A stretch of 64,000 nt of DNA, from positions 620,001 through 684,000 of the forward strand of contig CAWGLR010000003.1 in assembly GCA_963823565.1 (NCBI GenBank), in the 5' to 3' direction. The DNA is from RHKX01 sp963823565. Its GTDB lineage: Bacteria; Actinomycetota; Thermoleophilia; Solirubrobacterales; 70-9. A program made the translations under genes and the position numbers. Shown here piece after piece: positions 7,187 through 15,344 of the stretch; the first letter of the stretch is position 1; each line of letters opens with the position of its first letter. A model generated the notes under the pieces. That model was not told the DNA's origin, searched no databases, and was given only the letters and a program-made list of their open reading frames with translations.

Positions 7187-9525
7187 AGCGCCGAGCGCGC
7201 GGCGGTGCCGGCCAGCGCCTCATCGATCGGCGCCGGGCGGCCGATCTCGTACCCCTGCGCGAAGTCGATGCCGTACTCGTGGAGCTTCCGGAGCGTCTCG
7301 GCCGACTCGACGAACTCGGCGATCGTCCGCTTGCCCATCCCGCGAGCGATCCCGGCGATCGCCTCGACGACGAGCTGGTCGTCGGGGCTCGTCGGCAGGC
7401 GGCGGATGAAGTCGCCGTCGATCTTCACGTACTGGCTCGGCAGGTGCTTGAGGTAGGCGAAGGAGCCGAAGCCGGCGCCGAAGTCGTCGATCGCGAACTC
7501 GCAGCCGAGGTCGATCAGCGCCTCCGCCAGCGCGCGGGCCTCGCCGAGGCTGTCGATCGCGGTGGTCTCGGTGACCTCGAAGATGAGCTGGCGCGGGCTC
7601 GCGCCGGTGCGGGCGAGCAGTTCGGCGATGAAGGCCGGCAGGCGCGGGTCGACCATCGACTGGCCGGAGAGGTTGACCTCGAGCCGCAGCGGCGTCGGGT
7701 CGTCGGAGTGCCGGGCGGCGATTCCGATGGCCCGCTCGATCACCCACCGATCGACGTCGCGGATCAGGCCATGACGCTCGGCGACCGGCAGGAACGAGAG
7801 CGGCGAGGCCAGCGTGCCGTCGGACTGGGGGAGGCGGAGCAGGACCTCGTAGCGGCGCTCGTCCGCGCCGTCGCCGAGCGCGATGATCGGCTGCGCGAAG
7901 AGCTCGAAGCCGTCCTCCTCGAGCGCCCGCCGCAGCTGGGTCGACCAGTTCAGGCGCGCCTCCATCCGGGCGCGGGCGCCGAGCTCGGGCTGGTACTCGA
8001 CGACCATGTTGCGCCCCGACTCCTTGGCCTCGTACATCGCGACGTCGGCGTTCGAGATCAGGGTCTCCGCCTCGACCCCGGCGTCGGTGCAGACCGCTAC
8101 CCCGACGGACGCGGTCACCTGCAGGCGCTCGCCCCCGGCGAGCATCAGGTGATCGGCGATCGCCGCGCGCAGGCGCTTGGCGACCGCGAGCGCCACCTCG
8201 CCCTCGGCGGCGGGCAGCAGCGCCGCGAACTCGTCGCCGCCGAGGCGGGCGATGACTCCGTCGTCGCCGATCGCGGACTCGAGGCGGCGGGCGGTGGTCC
8301 GGATCAGCTCGTCGCCGGGACCGTGGCCCCGGGTGTCGTTGACGTCCTTGAAGTGGTCGAGGTCGAGCACGAGGACCGAGAACGCGCCGCCGTAGCGCTG
8401 CGCGTAGACGCTCTGGGCGGCCACCTCCTGTTCGAAGTGGTTGCGGTTGAGCAGGCCGGTGAGCGCGTCGTGCTCGGCGAGGTAGCGCAGCCGCTCCTCG
8501 TAGAGGGCGCGCTCGCGCGCGTCGGCGAAGGTCACGACCGCGCCCGACGGCTCGCCCTCGGTGATGATCGGCGCGCAGTGGAACGCGACGGGGAACTCCT
8601 CGCCGTTGGCCGCCGCGGCCATCGCGCGCCCGTCGTCGATTCGCTCGCCGGCGGCGATCGCCGCCGCGAACGGATCGGCCTCGCCGGTCGCTGGGTCGCG
8701 CATCAGCGCCCCGAGGTGCATGCCGACGAGATCCTCGGCCGTGCCGCCGAGCAACGCCGCCGCGGCCGGGTTCGCGAACGTGACGACCCCGCCGGGGTCG
8801 AGCCCGCAGATCCCCTCGCCGGCCGCGTCCAGGACGGCCTGATGGCGGGCGCCCGTCCTCACGATCTCCTCGCGCTGGCGGACGCGCTCGGTCACGTCCT
8901 GGGAGACGCCGACGAGGCGGACCGGCTCGCCCTCGTCGTTGTGGACGAGCTGCCCGCGGCAGTGCAGGTGGCGGACGCTGCCGTCACGCCGGAGGACGCG
9001 GTGCTCGAAGTCGTAGTCGCGCCCGCTGTCGAAGGCCTCCTTGACGAACCGGGCCGTCTCCTCGCGGTCGTCCGGGTGGATCGAGGCGAGCCAGAGGTCG
9101 TAGGTGGGCTGGCAGCTCGTGGGCTTGTCGAACAGGCGGTAGGCCTCGCGCGACCAGAGGACCGTGTCGGTGGGGATGTGCCACTCCCAGACGCCGATTC
9201 CGCCGATCACCTCGGCGTCGGCGAGCTGGGAGGCGATCCGCCGCTGCTCGCCGACATCCCGAAGGAGGATCAGGCGCCCGCCGCCGCCGAGCTCGGCTTC
9301 GCTGAGGTCGACGTCGATGAGGTCGCCCCCCGCCCGCCGCAGGACCGGCTCGCCGTCGCGCGCCACCAGCTCGCCGATCGGGCAGCCGTCCAGGCTTCCG
9401 GGGTCGGTCCCGGCGAGCGCGCACGCGGCGTCGTTGGCGGCGACGATCGCGCCGTCGCCGTCGGCGATCATCGCCGCCTCCGGCAGCGCGGCGATCAGGC
9501 GGCTTTCCTGCGTTTGTTCCCTCAT
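7183..9525 (-). CDS. PAS-GGDEF-EAL protein (cyclic di-GMP synthesis/degradation)
   Basis: 780 residues with no membrane segment. The order is three PAS-type sensor domains (about 8-90, 105-220 with WSREAYRLFD and FEHRVLRRDGSVRH, and 225-340), then GGDEF (about 345-505, active site RLGGDEFAALLP), then EAL (about 515-775). The EAL signature is YEVLLRLP, so Ala is Val but the metal-binding Glu is kept. Other PDE residues are present (NLSGQS, EVTET, DDFGAGFGSF, KIDGDF, EFVES, QGYEIG). The RxxD inhibitory site before GGDEF is absent. Both activities look possible, so it may be bifunctional and signal-controlled. It is divergent from prfA. Confidence 0.93.
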   Translation of the reverse strand: MREQTQESRLIAALPEAAMIADGDGAIVAANDAACALAGTDPGSLDGCPIGELVARDGEPVLRRAGGDLIDVDLSEAELGGGGRLILLRDVGEQRRIASQLADAEVIGGIGVWEWHIPTDTVLWSREAYRLFDKPTSCQPTYDLWLASIHPDDREETARFVKEAFDSGRDYDFEHRVLRRDGSVRHLHCRGQLVHNDEGEPVRLVGVSQDVTERVRQREEIVRTGARHQAVLDAAGEGICGLDPGGVVTFANPAAAALLGGTAEDLVGMHLGALMRDPATGEADPFAAAIAAGERIDDGRAMAAAANGEEFPVAFHCAPIITEGEPSGAVVTFADARERALYEERLRYLAEHDALTGLLNRNHFEQEVAAQSVYAQRYGGAFSVLVLDLDHFKDVNDTRGHGPGDELIRTTARRLESAIGDDGVIARLGGDEFAALLPAAEGEVALAVAKRLRAAIADHLMLAGGERLQVTASVGVAVCTDAGVEAETLISNADVAMYEAKESGRNMVVEYQPELGARARMEARLNWSTQLRRALEEDGFELFAQPIIALGDGADERRYEVLLRLPQSDGTLASPLSFLPVAERHGLIRDVDRWVIERAIGIAARHSDDPTPLRLEVNLSGQSMVDPRLPAFIAELLARTGASPRQLIFEVTETTAIDSLGEARALAEALIDLGCEFAIDDFGAGFGSFAYLKHLPSQYVKIDGDFIRRLPTSPDDQLVVEAIAGIARGMGKRTIAEFVESAETLRKLHEYGIDFAQGYEIGRPAPIDEALAGTAARSAL

Positions 9526-9592
9526 CCCAGGCCCAGACGACGAATCGGCAGGAATGCCGCCCGGCTTGAGCGGTCGCGGCGGGCCGCTGCGT

Positions 9593-9598
9593 CAGACT
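9593..9598 (+). promoter_or_regulatory. Putative leaderless -10 box (CAGACT) of prfA
   Basis: CAGACT is 7 nt before the prfA GTG at 9606. It differs from TANNNT only at the first base and no Shine-Dalgarno site is present. Confidence 0.4.
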
Positions 9599-9605
9599 CC
9601 GGGAT

Positions 9606-10676
9606 GTGATCGATCAGCTCGTCACCCAGATCGAGAGCCGGTTCGCCGAGCTCGAGCGCGACATGTCCGACCCGGAGGTGATCGGCGACCGCGAGCGCTA
9701 CGCCGAGGTCGGCCGCGAGTACCGCCAGCTCACCGACGCGCACGGGCTCGCCGCAGAGTGGCGGACGCTCAGCGACGACCTCGAGAGCGCAAAGGAGCTT
9801 CTCGCCGAGGAGGAGGAGGACGAGGAGCTGCGGCGCGTCGTCACGACTGCCCCGGCACGGCTCGAGGAGCTGGCCGAGGCGATCCGCCTGGCGATGGTCG
9901 AGCGCGATCCCAACGACGACAAGAACGTGCTCGTCGAGATCCGCTCCGGCGCGGGCGGCGACGAGGCGGCCCTGTTCGCCGGCGACCTCTACAAGATGCT
10001 CACCCGCTATGCCGAGTCGCGCGGCTTCTCGACCGAGGTGATCTCGCAGAGCCCGGCGGAGGTCGGCGGGTTCAAGGACGTCACTTTCGCGGTCAAGGGC
10101 GAGGGCGCCTACTCTGTCTTCAAGTACGAGGGTGGGACCCACCGCGTCCAGCGCGTCCCGAAGACGGAGTCGCAAGGCCGGATCCACACCTCGACGGCGA
10201 CCGTCGCGGTGCTGCCGGAGGCGGAGGAGGTCGATGTCGAGATCGACCCCAACGACCTCCAGGTCGACGTCTACCGCTCCTCGGGGCCGGGCGGCCAGTC
10301 CGTCAACACGACCGACTCCGCGGTGCGGATCACGCACAAGCCGAGCGGCATCGTCGTCTCGATGCAGGACGAGAAGTCGCAGCTGCAGAATCGCGACAAG
10401 GCGATGCGCGTCCTCCGCGCCCGCCTGCTCGAGAAGGCGATCGCCGACCAGCAGGCGGAGATCTCCGCCGAGCGGCGCTCCCAGGTCGGGACCGGCGAGC
10501 GCTCGGAGAAGGTCCGGACCTACAACTTCCCGCAGGGTCGCGTCACCGACCACCGGATCAAGCGGACCAGCCATGCACTCGACGAGGTCCTCGCCGGCGA
10601 CTTGCGCGAGTTCACCGACGCGCTCGCTGCCGAGGAGAAGCGCCTCAAGCTCGAGGCGCAGGCCGCAAGTGCCTGA
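9606..10676 (+). CDS. prfA: Peptide chain release factor 1
   Basis: 356 residues. RF1 recognises UAA and UAG stop codons and triggers peptide release. The catalytic GGQ (SSGPGGQSVNT) is at residues 229-231 and the codon-reading tripeptide is P-K-T at 185-187 (RVPKTESQGR). The PxT form marks RF1, since RF2 has SPF. The N-terminal coiled domain and the C-terminal YNFPQGRVTDHRIKRT are canonical. The start is GTG. The gene overlaps prmC, which encodes the enzyme that methylates the GGQ glutamine, so enzyme and substrate are co-expressed. Confidence 0.97.
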   Translation: MIDQLVTQIESRFAELERDMSDPEVIGDRERYAEVGREYRQLTDAHGLAAEWRTLSDDLESAKELLAEEEEDEELRRVVTTAPARLEELAEAIRLAMVERDPNDDKNVLVEIRSGAGGDEAALFAGDLYKMLTRYAESRGFSTEVISQSPAEVGGFKDVTFAVKGEGAYSVFKYEGGTHRVQRVPKTESQGRIHTSTATVAVLPEAEEVDVEIDPNDLQVDVYRSSGPGGQSVNTTDSAVRITHKPSGIVVSMQDEKSQLQNRDKAMRVLRARLLEKAIADQQAEISAERRSQVGTGERSEKVRTYNFPQGRVTDHRIKRTSHALDEVLAGDLREFTDALAAEEKRLKLEAQAASA

Positions 10677-11535
10677 GGCGGGGGTGGCCGCTCCCGCCGG
10701 CACGGTCGCCGACGCGCTCGGGGCGGCCTCCGACGCGCTGGCCGCCGCCGGGGTCGCGACCCCGCGCCTCGACGCCGAGCTGCTGCTGGCCGAGGCGACC
10801 GGGCTCGATCGGGCGGCGCTCGCGGCGAGCCCCGAGCGCGGGGTGGAGGCCGCCGCGGCCCGCGCCTTCGGCGCGATGGTGCGGCGGCGGGTCGGGCGCG
10901 AGCCGGTGGCCTACATCCTCGGCCGCAGGGGATTTCGCCACCTCGAGCTGGGCTGCGACCCGCGGGCGCTGGTGCCGCGGCCGGAGACCGAGCTTCTGGT
11001 CGAGGTGGCGCTGGAGCGGCGGCCGCGGACGGTGCTCGACGTCGGCACCGGGACCGGCGCGATCGCGCTCGCCGTCGCCGACGAGCTGCCCGCTACGGAG
11101 GTCGTCGCGATCGACACCTCGCCGGCCGCGCTCGCGCTGGCGCGGGAGAACGCCGCGGCGCTCGGCCTCGCCGGCCGCGTCACCTTCGAGCTCGGGTCGC
11201 TGCCCGCGCCGCGCGCCTTCGACCTCGTCCTCGCGAACCTGCCCTACGTCGCCGATCGCGACTGGCCCGGCCTGCCGCCGGAGATCACCGGGCACGAGCC
11301 CCGGGAGGCGCTGCTCGGCGGCGACGACGGCCTCGACCCGATTCGCAGCCTGCTCGCCGCGCTGGCCCCGGGCTCCTCGTCCCGCGCCGCCGGCCTCGAG
11401 GCGGCGGCGGTCGCGCTCGAGGTGGGCGCCGGGCAGGCGGAGGACGTCGGCGCCCTCGTCGCCGCCGCGGGTTTCGACCCGGTCGCGATCCGTCCCGATC
11501 TCGCCGGGATCGACCGGGTGGTGTCCGGCGGATGA
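10669..11535 (+). CDS. prmC: Release factor glutamine methyltransferase (HemK/PrmC)
   Basis: 288 residues. It methylates the glutamine of the GGQ motif in release factors using S-adenosylmethionine. The N-terminal helical domain carries TPRLDAELLLA. The LVPRPETELLVE block and the SAM-binding loop LDVGTGTGAIAL (about 123-134) are typical. The catalytic NPPY motif reads NLPY (190-193), a Pro to Leu change. The GTG start lies inside the last codons of prfA (8-base overlap), and the stop overlaps the ATG of the next gene (ATGA). Assignment is strong from motifs and the prfA neighbour. Confidence 0.94.
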   Translation: MPEAGVAAPAGTVADALGAASDALAAAGVATPRLDAELLLAEATGLDRAALAASPERGVEAAAARAFGAMVRRRVGREPVAYILGRRGFRHLELGCDPRALVPRPETELLVEVALERRPRTVLDVGTGTGAIALAVADELPATEVVAIDTSPAALALARENAAALGLAGRVTFELGSLPAPRAFDLVLANLPYVADRDWPGLPPEITGHEPREALLGGDDGLDPIRSLLAALAPGSSSRAAGLEAAAVALEVGAGQAEDVGALVAAAGFDPVAIRPDLAGIDRVVSGG

Positions 11536-12164
11536 CGGAGACCGTCTCGATCGAGCGCGACGGCGCCGCGGCGGCGCGGACGGCCCTCGAGCGCTGCGTC
11601 CACGGCGGCGGTGTCGCCCTGTTCCCCGCCGACGGCCTCTACGGCCTCGCCTGCGACCCGCTGCGCGCCGAAGCGATCGCGCGCATCCACTCGATCAAGG
11701 GGCGCGACGACGGCAAGCCCTCGGCCGTCATGTACTTCTCGCCGCTCATCCTCCGCGAGCTCCTCGGCGACCTCGGCGAGCGCAGCCGCGAGGCGGCCGG
11801 CCGCTTACTGCCCGGACCGGTGACGCTCGTCCTCGCCAACCCCGCGCACCGCTACCAGCTCGCCTGCCGCGAGGACTCCGAGCGCCTTGGCGTCCGCCTG
11901 ATCGATGGGCCGCTCGCGGGCGCGAGCTGCGTGGTCTTCCAGACCAGCGCCAACCGCTCCGGCGAGCCGGCGCCCGCCCGCTACGCGGATGTCGGCGAGG
12001 GGATCCTCGAGCAGGTCGACCTGGCGATCGACGGCGGCGAGCTGACCGGCGCCCCGTCGACCGTCATCGACCTGACCGCGATCGAGGAGGGGGGAGAGTG
12101 GTGGGTCCTGCGCGAGGGCGGGATGCCGCGGGCCGAGGTGGAGCGGGCGCTGGCGAATTCGTGA
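11532..12164 (+). CDS. L-threonylcarbamoyladenylate synthase (Sua5/YrdC/YwlC)
   Basis: 210 residues, YrdC fold. It makes threonylcarbamoyl-AMP from threonine, bicarbonate and ATP, the first step of tRNA t6A37 synthesis. The nucleotide site residues are visible: GGVALFPADGLYGL, the K/R pair in SIKGRDDGKPSAVM, GPVTLVL, and the QTSANRSGEP S-x-N loop. The C-terminal GAPSTVIDL is also typical. The protein lacks the extra Sua5 domain, so it is the short YrdC form. The start overlaps the prmC stop by 4 nt. A palindromic 43-nt repeat begins within its stop codon. Confidence 0.93.
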   Translation: MTETVSIERDGAAAARTALERCVHGGGVALFPADGLYGLACDPLRAEAIARIHSIKGRDDGKPSAVMYFSPLILRELLGDLGERSREAAGRLLPGPVTLVLANPAHRYQLACREDSERLGVRLIDGPLAGASCVVFQTSANRSGEPAPARYADVGEGILEQVDLAIDGGELTGAPSTVIDLTAIEEGGEWWVLREGGMPRAEVERALANS

Positions 12165-12205
12165 GCGCACACTTCGGCCCGCTATCCGGGCCAAAGTGCA
12201 ATCTC
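12163..12205. repeat. 43-nt palindromic repeat, copy 1
   Basis: It starts with GAGCGCACACTT and ends with AATCTC. Arms CACTT-c-GGCCC and GGGCC-a-AAGTG pair around a 7-nt loop containing GCTAT. A second element of identical length, which aligns best in the opposite orientation, lies at 34341-34383. It may act as the terminator of the prfA-prmC-sua5 operon, but there is no U-tract. Confidence 0.65.
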
Positions 12206-12416
12206 ATGGAAGAGCGTGGTTGAGGCTGGGGAGGGGATGGGTGGGGACCCCCGATTGCAGATCTAGGACCGATGGCGTCCCGAATCCGCAAGTGAGCGCC
12301 GGTCCAACCGCCATCCACCCTCGTTGCCTGTTTCCCAGCTCCTCGCGGCTGCGCCGCACGCCCGGCACCCCGCACGCTGCGCGCTCCAGCGCCCCGAGAC
12401 CCACCGGACCCGTTGC

Positions 12417-12422
12417 TACCCT
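12417..12422 (+). promoter_or_regulatory. Leaderless -10 box (TACCCT) of rpiB
   Basis: TACCCT lies 6 nt before the rpiB GTG at 12429. The 12206-12428 spacer shows no other gene. Confidence 0.6.
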
Positions 12423-12428
12423 CGCCCG

Positions 12429-12899
12429 GTGAGGATCGCGGTCGGTTCAGATCACGCCGGATACGAGCTCAAGAGCGCGGTCGCGCCCCTGCTCGAGCGC
12501 GACGGGCACGAGCTGATCGACGTCGGCACGGACTCCAGCGAGTCGGTCGACTACCCCGATTTCGCGTGCGAGGCGGCGCGGCTGGTGTCGGAGGGGGACG
12601 CCGACCGGGCGGTGATCGTCTGCGGCTCCGGGGTCGGCGTCTCGATCGTCGCCAACAAGCTCTACGGGATCCGTGCGGTCAACGCGCACGACCCCGACGA
12701 GGCCGAGATGAGCCGCCGCCACAACGACGCGAACGTGCTGACGCTCTCCGGCAAGCGGCTCGGGCCCGAGGACGCCGAGCCGATCGTCGAGCGCTTCCTC
12801 GCCACCGACTTCGAAGGCGGCCGCCACCTGCGCCGCGTCGAGAAGATCGCCGCGATCGAGCGGGATCGAGCCAACGCTTACGACGACGAGGAGGAATGA
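12429..12899 (+). CDS. rpiB: Ribose-5-phosphate isomerase B
   Basis: 156 residues of the RpiB/LacAB family, interconverting ribose-5-phosphate and ribulose-5-phosphate. It begins RIAVGSDHAGYELK and has the active-site Cys at C65 in VCGSGVGVSIVANK, followed by GIRAVNAHDPDEA and SRRHNDANVLTL. The GTG at 12429 is chosen because it gives the canonical N-terminus and follows TACCCT by 6 nt. A short charged tail (YDDEEE) overlaps the glyA leader, and the two genes form an operon. Confidence 0.96.
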   Translation: MRIAVGSDHAGYELKSAVAPLLERDGHELIDVGTDSSESVDYPDFACEAARLVSEGDADRAVIVCGSGVGVSIVANKLYGIRAVNAHDPDEAEMSRRHNDANVLTLSGKRLGPEDAEPIVERFLATDFEGGRHLRRVEKIAAIERDRANAYDDEEE

Positions 12900-12901
12900 G
12901 G

Positions 12902-14194
12902 ATGAGCGAGCTGCCCGAGGACTTCCAGACCGCGCCGATCGGCGAGGTCGACCCCGAGATCGCCGAGGTGCTCGACCGCGAGCTCGCGCGCCAGCAGAAC
13001 ACCCTGGAGATGATCGCCTCCGAGAACTTCGTGCCCCAGGCCGTGCTCGAGGCCGCCGGCTCGGTGCTCACCAACAAGTACGCCGAGGGGTACCCCGGCA
13101 GGCGCTACTACGGCGGCTGCGAGGAGGTCGACGTCGCCGAGAACCTGGCGATCGAGCGGGCGAAGGCGCTGTTCGGCGCCGAGCACGCGAACGTCCAGCC
13201 GCACGCCGGCGCGCAGGCCAACAACGCCGTCTTCGGCGCCCTGCTCGAGCCCGGCGACACGATCCTCGGGCTCGCGCTCGACCACGGCGGCCACCTCACC
13301 CACGGGATGCGCCTGAACCTCTCCGGGAAGCTCTACAACGCCGTCGCCTACCACTGCGCCCGCGAGACGCTCCGCGTCGACATGGACGAGGTCCAGCGGC
13401 TCGCCGAGGAGCACCGGCCGAAGCTGATCATCGCCGGCTGGTCGGCCTACCCGCGCCACCTCGACTTCCCCCGCTTCCGCGAGATCGCCGACTCCGTCGG
13501 GGCGAAGCTGATGGTCGACATGGCCCATTTCGCCGGGCTGGTGGCGGCGGGCCTGCACCCGAACCCGGTCGAGCACGCCGACGTCGTCACGACGACCGTG
13601 CACAAGACGCTGGCCGGGCCGCGGAGCGGGCTGATCCTCTGCCGCGAGGAGCTCGCCAAGGACATCAACCGCTCGATCTTCCCGGGCAACCAGGGCGGCC
13701 CGCTGATGCACATCATCGCCGCCAAGGCGGTGGCGCTGCGGATCGCCGCCACCGAGGAGTTCCGCGAGCGCCAGCGGCGCACGATCGACAACGCCAAGGC
13801 GCTCGCCGACGGGCTGATCGCCGGCGGCGTCGACGTTCTCACCGGCGGCACCGACGTCCATCTGGTGCTCGTCGACGTCACCGTCAAGGGCCTCGACGGC
13901 AGCACCGCGGAGGAGCGGCTCGAGCGGATCGGGATCACCGTCAACCGCAACGCGATCCCGTTCGACGAGCGGCCGCCGATGAACCCCTCCGGCCTGCGGA
14001 TCGGCACCCCGGCGCTGACGACGCGCGGGCTCGGCATCGAGGACATGGGCGAGATCGCCGACGTCATCTGCGGCGCCCTCGGCGAGGACTTCCAATCCAC
14101 CCGCGGCGGGCTCGAAGAGCGCACGCGAGCGCTGGTCGAGGCCTACCCGCTGTACCCGCAGGTGCCGGCGTTCGCCGCCGCGCGCGCACTCTGA
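12902..14194 (+). CDS. glyA: Serine hydroxymethyltransferase
   Basis: 430 residues, PLP-dependent, converting serine and tetrahydrofolate to glycine and methylene-tetrahydrofolate. Recognisable blocks are NTLEMIASENFV, NKYAEGYPGRRYYGG, the PLP-binding TTTVHKTLAGPRSGLI (Schiff-base Lys) and the C-terminal PSGLRIGTPALTTRG. I prefer the ATG at 12902: the GAGGAGG Shine-Dalgarno at 12888-12894 is 7 nt away, whereas the in-frame ATG at 12896 is only 1 nt from it. It is co-transcribed with rpiB. Confidence 0.97.
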   Translation: MSELPEDFQTAPIGEVDPEIAEVLDRELARQQNTLEMIASENFVPQAVLEAAGSVLTNKYAEGYPGRRYYGGCEEVDVAENLAIERAKALFGAEHANVQPHAGAQANNAVFGALLEPGDTILGLALDHGGHLTHGMRLNLSGKLYNAVAYHCARETLRVDMDEVQRLAEEHRPKLIIAGWSAYPRHLDFPRFREIADSVGAKLMVDMAHFAGLVAAGLHPNPVEHADVVTTTVHKTLAGPRSGLILCREELAKDINRSIFPGNQGGPLMHIIAAKAVALRIAATEEFRERQRRTIDNAKALADGLIAGGVDVLTGGTDVHLVLVDVTVKGLDGSTAEERLERIGITVNRNAIPFDERPPMNPSGLRIGTPALTTRGLGIEDMGEIADVICGALGEDFQSTRGGLEERTRALVEAYPLYPQVPAFAAARAL

Positions 14195-14225
14195 GCCGCA
14201 TGCCGCCCGGGAGCGTCCCGGCGAA

Positions 14226-15275
14226 GTGAACATCTGGGTCGATTGCACGGCTGCTGCCCACCCGCTGGTGCTGCGGCCGGTCGTCGAGGTCCTGCGCGAG
14301 CGCGGCCACCAGGTCGCGATCACCGCTCGCCGCTACGGCCAGACCGAGGGGCTGCTCGACCGCCTCGGCATGGAGTACGAGTCGTTCGGCGCCCACGGCG
14401 GCGCCTCGACCCTCGCCAAGGGCCGCGCCGTCGCCGGCCGCAGCGTCGCGCTGGCCCGCTGGGCCCGCCCGCGCCGCTTCGACCTCGCGATCGCCCACGG
14501 CTCCGTCGACGTCGCCGTCGTCGGCACGGTGTTGCGGATCCCGCAGGCGCAGATGCAGGACTACGAGTACGCGGGGCTGCAGCGGAAGCTCGCCTGGCGG
14601 GCGGCGCGGCGGGTGATCGTCCCCGACGCGATCCCGCTCGACCGGCTGCGCGCAGCGGGGGCAAGCGAGGACAAGCTCTTCCGCTACCCGGGCCTGAAGG
14701 AGGACTACTACCTCGCCGACTTCCTCCCCGACCCGGCGGTTCTCGCCGACGTCGGCCTCGACGCGCTCGGGATCGGGCCCGATCGCGGCGCCGACGGCTC
14801 GATCCTCGCGATCGTCCGCCCGCCACCCGAGACGTCCGCCTACCACGCCGACAACCCCCTCTACGAGCGCCTGCTCGACCGGCTCTGCGCCGACGAGCGG
14901 GTCGTCACCGTGCTGATCCCGCGCACCGAGCGCCAGGGCGAGCTCGCGCGGGAGCGCGGGGAGCGCTCGCTGATCGTTCCCGGCCGGGCGATCGACGCCC
15001 AGAGCCTGATCGCCTACGCCGACCTCGTCGTCAGCGCCGGCGGGACCATGAACCGCGAGGCGGTGGCGCTCGGCGTCCCGGTCTGGACGATCTTCTCGGG
15101 CCGGATGGGAGCGGTGGACGAGGACCTGATCGCCGCCGGCCAGTTGCACGAGCTCGGCGACCCCGAGGCGCTCGAGCTGCGCAAGCGCGACCCCGAACCC
15201 GGCCCGGTGAGCCCTCGAGACCCCGCGATTCTCGCCGACGCGGCGCTCGCCGCGGCGGGGCGTTCGACCCGGTGA
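14226..15275 (+). CDS. DUF354 family protein (glycosyltransferase-like fold)
   Basis: 349 residues. It opens with MNIWVDCTAAAHPLVLRPVVEVL and GHQVAITARRYGQTEGLLD, typical of DUF354, a family with a GT-B-like two-domain shape. The second half has LAIVRPPPETSAYH and the conserved YADLVVSAGGTMNREAVALGVPV, similar to the donor site of MurG/WecB-type enzymes. I infer a role in surface polysaccharide or nucleotide sugar chemistry because a WecA-type transferase gene follows. The start is GTG (14226). The substrate is unknown. Confidence 0.78.
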   Translation: MNIWVDCTAAAHPLVLRPVVEVLRERGHQVAITARRYGQTEGLLDRLGMEYESFGAHGGASTLAKGRAVAGRSVALARWARPRRFDLAIAHGSVDVAVVGTVLRIPQAQMQDYEYAGLQRKLAWRAARRVIVPDAIPLDRLRAAGASEDKLFRYPGLKEDYYLADFLPDPAVLADVGLDALGIGPDRGADGSILAIVRPPPETSAYHADNPLYERLLDRLCADERVVTVLIPRTERQGELARERGERSLIVPGRAIDAQSLIAYADLVVSAGGTMNREAVALGVPVWTIFSGRMGAVDEDLIAAGQLHELGDPEALELRKRDPEPGPVSPRDPAILADAALAAAGRSTR

Positions 15276-15291
15276 GGTAGCGAGCGTCGGG

Positions 15292-15297
15292 TACTCT
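15292..15297 (+). promoter_or_regulatory. Possible -10 box (TACTCT) upstream of the wecA-like gene
   Basis: TACTCT lies 47 nt before the ATG at 15345, so a leader of about 40 nt is expected if it is used. Confidence 0.35.
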
Positions 15298-15344
15298 CGC
15301 CGCGGACTGCGGCAGGGAGGCCGACGCCGCAGCCCCTCGCGAAG

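Noticed and set aside
7279..9609. Very long open frame (about 776 codons) on the plus strand opposite the PAS-GGDEF-EAL gene
   Set aside because: It is an antisense shadow created by high GC; the minus-strand protein has complete catalytic motifs, whereas this frame is low-complexity and matches nothing.
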